This document shows positions 58,896 to 64,000 of a stretch of 64,000 nt of DNA, in pieces (position 1 is the stretch's first letter; every line of letters begins with the position of its first letter). This stretch comes from Actinernus sp. WN-2022 (taxonomy: Eukaryota > Cnidaria > Anthozoa > Actiniaria > Actinernidae). Location: positions 12,546,269 through 12,610,268 of the forward strand of contig JAOWCC010000655.1 in the NCBI GenBank assembly GCA_030867875.1, written 5' to 3'. A model generated the notes under the pieces. It had not been told where the DNA came from. It made no database searches and worked only from the letters and a program-made list of their open reading frames with translations. Made by a program: the position numbers and the translations under genes.

Positions 58896-61800
58896 TCATC
58901 ATCGTTGTCATCGTCTCATCAAATCGTCATCGTCATCATTATTTTTGATGATTATTACTACTGATGTTCATTTTCCTCTGTGGTATTCACAATTTTCATA
59001 CTCATGGCAATTGTCTCTTTTCTTCAGTATACCTGGAAAGCACACACTACTAATCTAAAGTCTCTGTTGGTAATGTGAAAAGAAAAAATGCTGGCTTGGT
59101 GGTGTTTTTTTAAATAACGTAAATTATGTTTTAATCATAAGATTCGCACTGGAGGAGCTGAGACATTGGCCACGGCAGTGAAGAACGGCAAGTTCCCAAA
59201 TCTCTCCTCGTTACTGATCAGTAATAACTCTATTGGCGCATCCGGTCTGCTGGCGTTGGTGGCATTGGTAACTCCCCACTCTACCCTCCACAATCTCAAT
59301 TTGAAAGACCAACAAGTACCAGTGGGGGAGGAGGATATGGATGAAATATTTGCAACCCTTGCTGAGTCGTTAGGTAAATATGCCTATTATTTGCTAACAA
59401 TAGGTACCCAGTGGGTACGTGTGTCTACTGTGTGCGTGTAAAATAAATGCACAGGTTTAATGATTGACTTTAGGAGCATGCACAAAGCACCGCTGGATTC
59501 TCTAGCATGATTGATTCTACCGCTATAGTTTGGTTTTAAAGCCCGAATTGAGTAAATACTGAATGGGAAACAATGATGATATTCAGTTCTTACAAGAGCA
59601 CAAAAGAAATCTGATGGCGCCGAGTATATCCACCTAGAACTTCAAAGTATCTTTGAGAACCTGTCATTCGAACGGTTTGACACATACCTTGAAAGCTGTG
59701 ACAAATTAAGTTTGTACATTTTAAGAAATTCATGGCAAAATTTTGACTTATCAAAGCGAATCTTCCCCCGTAGTCTTTCAACCTCGTTCCCAGGCCATGG
59801 TATTCCGCGCATCCAACATGGCGGCGGTAAACGCTGGATCACGTGATCAGAGGCGGTCCCTTCATGTAGGCACACATGAGTTGCTATAAAAATACAATAG
59901 AATTAATACAATACAATAGAACGAAATACACAATACAATAGAAAACAACACACAATACAATTTGGTAGTAATTCATGGGTGCCTACATGAAGGGAGAGCC
60001 CACCCACGAGACGTTTATTTTTTACGTTCTTATGGACCTCGACTTCATCTCGGTCCATAAACACGCAACAATTTCTCAACCAATAACCCCCATGTTGACC
60101 TCACGCTTGGTCAATAACCTCTATGTACGACTCGAGTTCGTGGAATAATCCAACATACGAAGAAAGATGGAGGCTGACATTTGACCACAATCCTTTGCGA
60201 ACCTAACACAGACCAAATAACACATATAAATGTTCTCTTCAATGTCAGTATATTCGCAACAGCACTTGTACCTACTGGAGTTAAAACTTTTACCGCGATT
60301 TTATAACAGATTAAAATATTTTCGAGCACAAGGAACTTGTGGGTCAAAGTACAAGCCGCCATCGTTTTATTCGAGGTGAATTATTTTATACTTCTTGCTC
60401 TCCCTTATAGAAATTCCTCTCACCAAAACGCTTACGCCAGTTAGCAGCTACCTTAACCTCCACTCTACAATCAGTATAAACCTGACCGGTCTGGGAGGAG
60501 AGCCCGGTGCGAATGGCGCCTTGTTAGACAGTTTAGCCATACAGACTGACTACTCAAGGAAGCACAAGCGCTCATTGAAGCTCGAAGATGCGTTCTCTAT
60601 GTCAGCTGTGCTTACGAACTCGACTGAGGAAGAACCGAGTCTGACTCAAGAGGAGTGGGACTTAGTTATTGGAGCCGACAAAGATGCGCCTGCGTGGCTT
60701 CAGGTATAAAGTAATCCGCTGATTTATAGCTTACTGGCTTACTTGGTTATTTAAGGTATATCCCCATTGAAGGTCGGCCAATTTCCTCAATTGGATTTTT
60801 AGCTGATGGTTGGCAAAATGAAATTGAATAAAGTATAATCTCATTTATAGTCCCCGGGGACAACATGATAAAGGCACTTTTGAGGGTGTTAGTACACCGT
60901 TATGCACGGCAGAACGTAGTATTATGTGCGGACCTTTGTTGCAATTTTATAGAGCGGTTTTTAATAGAGCTCTTTAGCTTGGCTCAATGTTGTTCCATTT
61001 CAGATCACGTGACCATCCCCTTGTGTATTGCTTCTTTTATTTCTGGTTAACGCACGAGGAGAGACATTAATATGGAAATACTTCGGACAAAGAATATTAT
61101 TCCCCAAAGATTTGAAATGGGACAACACTGAGCCAAGCTAAAGAGGTCTAAAAACCACTTTGACGATGTTGCGCACGCAACCAGAACAATGCGCATACAA
61201 TTTGAATAACAAGAGACTGGCGGGCCACACAGACGTTTTGGCGAGCCACATCTGTTGTTCTCTGATGCGTGCGCAATATCGTCAAAGTGGGCTATTGAGT
61301 GTCGTAAAACCAAAACCAAATTAATTACAGAGCCAATCACGGTAGCAAGTAAAAACACAATGAGCCAATCACGAGCAAGTAAAAACACAATGAGCCAATC
61401 ACGAGCAAGTAAAAACGCAATGAGCCAATCACGGTAGCAAGTAAAAACGCAATTAGCCAATCACGAGCAAGTAAAAACGCAATGAGCCAATCACGAGCAA
61501 GTAAAAACGCGGCAATGAGCCAATCACGAGCAAGTAAAAACGCAATGAGCCAATCACGAGCAAGTAAAAACGCAACGAGCCAATCACGAGCAAGTAAAAA
61601 CGCAATGACCCAATCACGAACTGAACTATAATTCACGATTGTTTCTGCTTGAACCAATCACGAGGGAAAGTAAACCCAATCGTCAATAATCACGCAATCA
61701 AAAATTAATTGCGTGATTGCGTTTGGTTTTAGTTTAGAATTCGATAGGCTGATGATTACAAAACATTTCTCACAGCCAACAGAAAAGCTAAGCAAACGCA

Positions 61801-63021
61801 AAATCAAAGCAATCACCGAATTACTTTCGACGCTCAATCGATTAGCAATAAACACTTCAAGCTAAGTAAAGCAAAACCACGAGCAGTCTGTTATCTCTAC
61901 TCAACTAGAGTACTAATTCAGTAACTTGCCAGTTTTATTGACAAAGGCACATCTGATTGGATTATCCATAGAGGGGGGACTATCTACAGGGGGTTGTACA
62001 GGGAAGTCGAAAGGAGAGTATTATACAAGGGGCACTATACATTGGTTTCTACAGTATAAAATAAAATAAATATTTTATTTGTTATAGCAGGCTGAGTATT
62101 ACAGCTGGTGGGGGCCTGCATTTACTCCTCACACACTGCTCCCCACTACATTAAATGGTTTGGACACACTACACTCGACTCACAATTAATTTTGACGGAG
62201 GGAGGAAAACTGGAGAACCCGGAGGAGAACCCTCGAATGCAGTTAAGGAATCAACAACAAACCTAACTCACATATGGTGCCCGAGCCGGGAATCGAACCC
62301 GGGACCGCAGCGGTGAGAGGCGAGTGTTTTACCACTTCGCCAACCTGCATCCCCACGAATGTATGCCCCTACTTAACACAGAAACCAAAGGGTATGCACT
62401 GTACCTTTATGAATGAGAGTGAGGTGCTAAGAAAGCTGTGAAGGATGACCCTCCAAGTACCCACAGAGGACTGAATTATTTTCCATACTCGCTAACATTC
62501 TCTTGTTATCCCCACCCCCCACCATTTCCATTTTGCAAAGATTGTTTATTCACCTTTAGATCAGGTATTTAGTAAGGGTGAGAAACCCGGCTACAAAATC
62601 CCTTCTTTGTAAATGACACCCCTACAATCCTCGATCCTTTTCAAGTTTTTTAAAATTTATTATTGTTATTCATTTCAATCCTATTCACAGCTGATAAAGT
62701 AGCTTTTCATAAAACTAGATCATTATTTTTGGGTTTCCATATGTTTGAATGTGACTGCAAGCTTTCAGGGTGATGCTCAAAAAGCTGACATAGCCCGTTT
62801 AAAGGATGCCTGAAGATTTGTGCGTTCCGGAAGAAACGCAGACACGCACACAAAAAGATATACTAATTCGTAATACGCTGTATTCTTGTGTTTAGGTTTC
62901 ATCTTATCGTTCTTGTGGTGTGTACATTAGTAACCTGCCACTAACAGTAACGAGAGAACGATTAGAAAGCTTGCTTGAGGACGACGCAGACTGCAACGTG
63001 AAGGAAGTATTTCTTATGAAG
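38720..63021 (+). CDS. Myristoylation-motif, acidic, LRR and RRM-like protein, 11 exons, 3' end beyond the window
   Basis: Exons 38720-38786, 42299-44620, 45623-46887, 49108-49389, 51756-51884, 54828-54948, 56105-56308, 58185-58681, 59142-59373, 60411-60703 and 62896-63021 join with consistent phases to 1846 codons. Residues 1-8 are MGCGTSKS, a classic N-myristoylation plus palmitoylation start. Residues about 9-1130 are polar and acidic with tandem repeats and an E-rich run near 760-775; disorder is expected. Residues about 1150-1700 hold about 14 LRRs of the 28-residue RNase-inhibitor type (such as LNELDLSNNQIG, LKYLDVSGNDLG, LKTLDIHATNLG). Residues about 1811-1846 (CGVYISNLPLTVTRE) match strand 1/RNP2 and helix 1 of an RRM. 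The likely role is a membrane-tethered LRR scaffold that may contact RNA; this is inference. It is not NXF1, where the RRM precedes the LRRs. I do not recognise the family. Confidence 0.75.
39731..40111. mobile_element. Foldback element with about 105-bp TIRs and a nested palindrome
   Basis: AAAGGAAAGCCTGGCTGTTG at the left and its complement at the right. The TIR continues through TGCCGTTAAATTGTTAGC and ATATATTTTAGTTTTTGAA. The core (39838-39990) is a second palindrome like that at 30143. Confidence 0.78.
40951..41045. mobile_element. Short foldback MITE
   Basis: TTACCGTCCGGGAGATCCGT and the complement of CGGACCGACTAAGGCCGGTAA; inner GAGAAAAACRTTGCC arms. Confidence 0.55.
41408..41557. mobile_element. 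MITE with about 45-bp TIRs
   Basis: CTGCAGTGGGGGAATTCTAT at the left; ATAGAACGCCTCAGTGCAG at the right; inner GCGCTATATTT / AAATATAGTGC. Confidence 0.6.
42299..44620 (+). CDS. LRR-RRM gene exon 2: 774-codon acidic, repeat-bearing exon
   Basis: Acceptor is TTTACTAATAG; donor is TTATTTG/GTAAGAA. The G left by exon 1 completes GGC, and the frame stays open for 2.3 kb. The protein is rich in Glu, Ser, Thr, Asp and Lys with few hydrophobics. It contains two tandem duplications: an about 75-residue unit (43405-43635 and 43641-43870) and a 64-residue unit (43888 and 44080). It ends with an almost pure Glu run and ATFEVTSH. No enzyme motif was seen. Confidence 0.82.
44621..45622 (+). other. Intron 2 of the LRR-RRM gene
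   Basis: No feature beyond splice sites. Confidence 0.6.
45623..46887 (+). CDS. LRR-RRM gene exon 3: acidic region then first LRR
   Basis: Acceptor is CGTTTTTTGTAG; donor is TCCTCG/GTAAGTA. An alternative AG at 45601-45602 would hit a stop within eight codons, so it was rejected. The first 340 residues are polar (Asn, Asp, Glu, Lys, Ser). The last 90 fold as LRR: an amphipathic entry segment (LACKALPWQHI) followed by LNELDLSNNQIG and LSSLNVANN. Confidence 0.8.
46888..49107 (+). other. Intron 3 of the LRR-RRM gene
   Basis: CTGGAATCAGCA followed by ATTCACCGC occurs at 47018 and 48178, a minor repeat. A minus-strand frame at 47441-47686 (LAVELDSDVFHLNAYKV) has no recognised domain. Confidence 0.5.
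49108..49389 (+). CDS. LRR-RRM gene exon 4: LRRs
   Basis: Acceptor is TTTTTTTTACAAAAG; donor is TTAAAG/GTATCG. Phase 0 on both sides. It holds LKYLDVSGNDLG, LKTLKCSSCG and LEGLDTSNNQLG at about 28-residue spacing, continuing the register from exon 3. Confidence 0.8.
49845..50013. mobile_element. Inverted-repeat MITE
   Basis: ATTCCATTCTGCCGTGCGTC and GACGCACGCAAAAATGGAAT; inner TGTCCTCTTATA arms are perfect. Confidence 0.68.
50555..50703. mobile_element. Near-perfect 149-bp palindrome
   Basis: AGGAAAATCACATGCCTGAC through AACCGATATCGCCC is repeated as its complement after a loop of about 15 bases. Arms are about 67 bp with few mismatches. Confidence 0.82.
50704..51755 (+). other. End of intron 4 of the LRR-RRM gene
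   Basis: No feature seen. Confidence 0.45.
51756..51884 (+). CDS. LRR-RRM gene exon 5: LRR
   Basis: Acceptor is GTCTCTTTTCCAG; donor is CACGAG/GTAAGAA. Forty-three codons, phase 0. LKTLDIHATNLG sits 28-29 residues after the last LRR start in exon 4, so no exon is missing between them. Confidence 0.78.
52240..54145. mobile_element. Possible 1.9-kb decayed TIR element in intron 5
   Basis: GAACTGAACCCTAAATCAAC at the left resembles the complement of GTTGATTTAGGATTCAATTC at the right. Inside, 53402-53545 is another inverted pair (GGGCCACAAG / CTTGTGGCCC). No transposase frame. Confidence 0.35.
54203..54585. mobile_element. Second copy of the 39731-type foldback element
   Basis: GGAACAAGTTGCCGTTAAAT and ATTTTAGTTTTTGAA at the left; TTTTCGAATTAGACCGTATT and GCTTGTTCCAACAGACATGG at the right. 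The core is a different palindrome (GGCGGTCCCTATTGTT / AAAATAGGGACCGCC). Confidence 0.75.
54670..54770. repeat. 31-bp tandem repeat, three copies
   Basis: ACGAGAACCAATCACATTGC is repeated in direct orientation, ending about 60 bases before exon 6 of the LRR-RRM gene. Confidence 0.8.
54828..54948 (+). CDS. LRR-RRM gene exon 6: divergent LRR
   Basis: Starts ATGCACAGATGC after CTCCATAAG (a weak acceptor) and ends CCAAAAA/GTAAGTATT. It encodes IIELLYCCI and KIQNLCLDNTKS. The start was chosen because phase 0 is required and because it restores exactly 28 residues between VLLNI in exon 5 and IQNLCL here. The Cys content is unusual. Confidence 0.62.
55050..55270. repeat. Interspersed repeat copy, family also at 38395 and 60140
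   Basis: Shared AAAGATGGCGAC, CCACAATCCTCTGCG, AATACACTGTCATTGAAGAG, GGGATTGTGGTCAAATGT. Confidence 0.6.
55310..55895. repeat. Interspersed repeat copy split by a MITE
   Basis: Matches 14180-14540 and 21330-21745 on both sides of the insertion at 55532-55746. Confidence 0.65.
55532..55746. mobile_element. Palindromic MITE with TA target site
   Basis: CAGTGGCGTCTACGAATAGC at the left; GCTATTCGTAGACGCCACCG at the right; flanked by TA on each side. Arms are about 70 bp. The TA duplication suggests Tc1/mariner-type mobilisation. Confidence 0.75.
56105..56308 (+). CDS. LRR-RRM gene exon 7: LRRs
   Basis: Acceptor is CTCTTTTTTTCAG; donor is GAGTCAG/GTAAAC. Only the frame predicted by the phase 1 end of exon 6 is open. 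It begins Thr/Ser/Pro-rich (TTTKPSGTTSP), then gives TRLSIAGCSLSD and LNVLDVSNNPSL. Confidence 0.75.
56309..58184 (+). other. Intron 7 of the LRR-RRM gene
   Basis: Holds an inverted pair (GGTATTTCATGGTTTTTCTA at 57057; TAGAAAACCATGAAATAACC at 57337) and, at 57640-58005, one end of the 33592-type element. Confidence 0.55.
57640..58005. mobile_element. Solo end of the 33592-type element
   Basis: GGGGAACTCTAAAAGGTATT, CTTATTTCCTTTTCTCCCCT, GCGCCACAGGTAGCCCAATC and ACCCATAAGAGCCGCTAGCA match 34850-35035 and, inverted, 33595-33790. Confidence 0.7.
58185..58681 (+). CDS. LRR-RRM gene exon 8: five or six LRRs
   Basis: Acceptor is CCCCGCTTTTAG; donor is AACAACAAG/GTAGGA. LRR cores: LKHLSLRKSKIT, ITSLNLDGIKLS, LTSLSLGGCSLN, LRSLKLSSNRLT and FMDLSNNK. 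This is the longest continuous LRR exon, and it has the clearest RNase-inhibitor-type helix segments. Confidence 0.82.
58798..58895. repeat. ATT microsatellite
   Basis: A (ATT)n run with a few ATC and TTT interruptions, just inside intron 8. Confidence 0.9.
59142..59373 (+). CDS. LRR-RRM gene exon 9: LRRs
   Basis: Acceptor is TTTTAATCATAAG; donor is TCGTTAG/GTAAAT. IRTGGAETLATAV completes the repeat begun by LSNNK in exon 8. LSSLLISNNSIGASG and LHNLNLKDQQV follow, then an acidic helix (EEDMDEIFATLAESL). Confidence 0.8.
59855..59997. mobile_element. Inverted-repeat MITE with AATACAATAGA interior
   Basis: CCCTTCATGTAGGCACACATGA and TCATGGGTGCCTACATGAAGGG (in parts) enclose several AATACAATAGAA units. 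Confidence 0.6.
60140..60370. repeat. Interspersed repeat copy, family also at 38395 and 55050
   Basis: AAAGATGGAGGCTGACATTT, CCACAATCCTTTGCGAACC, TTCTCTTCAATGTCAGTATAT. Confidence 0.55.
60411..60703 (+). CDS. LRR-RRM gene exon 10: linker after the LRR domain
   Basis: Acceptor is GCTCTCCCTTATAG; donor is CTTCAG/GTATAAAG. It begins with a last degenerate repeat (SISINLTGLGG), then a basic patch (SRKHKRSLKLED) and an acidic, Trp-containing stretch (EEEPSLTQEEWDLVIGAD) leading to the RRM-like exon. Confidence 0.75.
60952..61163. mobile_element. Inverted-repeat element, arms about 50 bp
   Basis: AGCGGTTTTTAATAGAGCTC...GCTTGGCTCAATGTTGT at the left; ACAACACTGAGCCAAGC...CTAAAAACCACTT at the right. 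Confidence 0.65.
61320..61625. repeat. Minisatellite, 29-30-bp unit, about ten copies
   Basis: AGTAAAAACGCAATGAGCCA followed by ATCACGAGCA is repeated head to tail with a few variant units (CACGGTAGCA). Each unit contains a CCAAT box. It lies in intron 10 of the LRR-RRM gene. Confidence 0.9.
62150..62352 (-). mobile_element. tRNA-derived SINE, minus strand
   Basis: On the minus strand: GGTTGGCGAAGTGG (A-box region), GGTTCGATTCCCGG (B box), then GTGAGTTAGGTTTGTTG and TTCTCCTCCGGGTTCTCC. Same body as the SINE at 38005. Confidence 0.7.
62896..63021 (+). CDS. LRR-RRM gene exon 11: start of an RRM-like domain
   Basis: Acceptor is TCTTGTGTTTAG; donor is ATGAAG/GTAATGAA. Forty-two codons, phase 0. 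CGVYISNLPLTVTRERLESL fits RRM strand 1 (RNP2-like VYISNL) and helix 1; CNVKEVFLMK fits strand 2. RNP1 would lie in the next exon, outside the window, so the domain call is provisional. Confidence 0.6.
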
Positions 63022-64000
63022 GTAATGAACTACTTTTAGTTATTATTATATTGCTGTAATTAAACATTCCGACACTTTAGATTTAACATTCTTAGTCTTA
63101 GTACCAGTTAGTACACACTGACAATACCATGTTTTAACTCACGGCATACGAACATTCGTAGTCCTAGTTTTAGTGTCATTTTATGATTAGTCCATATTAT
63201 TATTGTATTCAAGTAGTAGATCTTAAATTTTACTTCTTAGTGTAAACACGACCCCACCAGCTCTGCTGCCTTCACTCATCGTGTATAATAAAGTGTCATT
63301 CATAGAGGTAATCGGCTAACGCTGTTGCCACCTAATTCAGATCATGTGATGTAAACAGATGCTACTCTGGGGAATTATTCCTTTTTCATTCTAATCATAA
63401 TGCAGTCATGCCTATCTGAATAAAAGTAATTTTGAAAGAGTCAATTCTCCAGAGTAATGTGTGTTTACATCACATGATCTGAATTGGGTGGCAACAGAGT
63501 TAGCCGATTACCTCTATTCAACGATGTGCTTAGGGATGACCCAAGCTACCAACTCTGACTGTCTAATTTCCCTAAAAGTTATTGCTAACTTTTCTTTATT
63601 TCTTCGGTTGTCAATGAACACGCTGATTCATGCCAGTTCCTTTTACCGCTCAAACGTTGTCAGAATCTATCCCACGCATGCGCACTAGGGATCAAATTAC
63701 CACCGTAAATAGACATTGTATTGCTCAACATTTTAGAGTACTTTGTATGGAAGTTTGTGTTTGGAGTCAAATTGTGTAACAGAATTACAATAAACCTTCA
63801 AATGTTACGTTTGCATCGTATTTTCTTGCATGTTCTTGACTGTAAAATTGCGTGTAATCGAGTTGAAACGAATAATCCTGGCTTCCCAAGCTTAGTCGAA
63901 TTCATGCACTAACCGTGTGTTTTGGCCTCCATGTTCACTATAATTTCCTTCATTTTAGCCACACTGATGGTTGCTTTGATCAACTTTGGAGAATAAGCAT
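63022..64000 (+). other. Next intron of the LRR-RRM gene, to window end
   Basis: No further RRM or LRR exon was found. It contains the palindrome at 63299-63525. Confidence 0.5.
63299..63525. mobile_element. Foldback MITE, arms about 70 bp
   Basis: CATAGAGGTAATCGGCTAAC at the left and GTTAGCCGATTACCTCTATT at the right. The arms continue through CAGATCATGTGATGTAAACA. Confidence 0.78.

Noticed and set aside
58745..58948. Poly-isoleucine protein
   Set aside because: Translation of an ATT microsatellite.
61320..61625. CRISPR array
   Set aside because: Head-to-tail minisatellite without unique spacers, in a eukaryotic intron.
61337..61657. Minus-strand repetitive hydrophobic protein (RDWLIAFLLA repeats)
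   Set aside because: It is a translation of the 29-30-bp minisatellite; the frame exists only because unit length is mostly divisible by three.

Overview
This looks like nuclear DNA of an animal, most likely a cnidarian (anthozoan or coral-type). The reasons are AT-rich sequence, genes split into short exons with GT-AG introns, an Ig plus ShKT secreted protein, and introns packed with short inverted-repeat elements and decayed retrotransposons. There is no sign of bacterial operons, rRNA or CRISPR. The lineage is an inference; no species can be named from the sequence alone.

Two multi-exon genes can be assembled with every splice phase agreeing. (1) 8799-27579 (+) is a six-exon gene for a 223-residue secreted or surface protein: signal peptide, one Ig-like domain split over two exons, one ShKT six-cysteine domain, a Ser/Thr-rich stalk and a hydrophobic C-terminus. 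All internal introns are phase 1. (2) 38720 to at least 63021 (+) is a large gene that runs off the right edge. Its eleven visible exons give 1846 codons: an N-myristoylation-type start (MGCGTSKS), about 1,100 residues of acidic, low-complexity, partly repeated sequence, about 14 RNase-inhibitor-type leucine-rich repeats, and the start of what looks like an RRM. A small opposite-strand gene for a secreted peptide may lie inside intron 3 of gene 1 (22858 down to 21783).

The rest is mobile and repeated DNA, much of it nested. 0-8 kb: LINE tails, an inverted-repeat element around a LINE 3' end, and a satellite-like array split by an 8-bp-TSD element. 8-20 kb (intron 1 of gene 1): SINE copies, a minus-strand LINE broken by two inserted elements (one carrying an open two-exon coding fragment), a decayed Gypsy-type LTR element, and a plus-strand LINE. 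20-27 kb: introns with several MITEs. 27.6-38.7 kb: an intergenic region with a Penelope-like GIY-YIG endonuclease remnant, tandem duplications, a 1.45-kb long-TIR element and a SINE. 39-64 kb: introns of gene 2 holding palindromic foldback elements, minisatellites and a second copy of the same SINE family.

Exon boundaries were placed by eye from splice consensus, phase and domain continuity. No similarity search was possible, so family assignments rest on motifs read directly.
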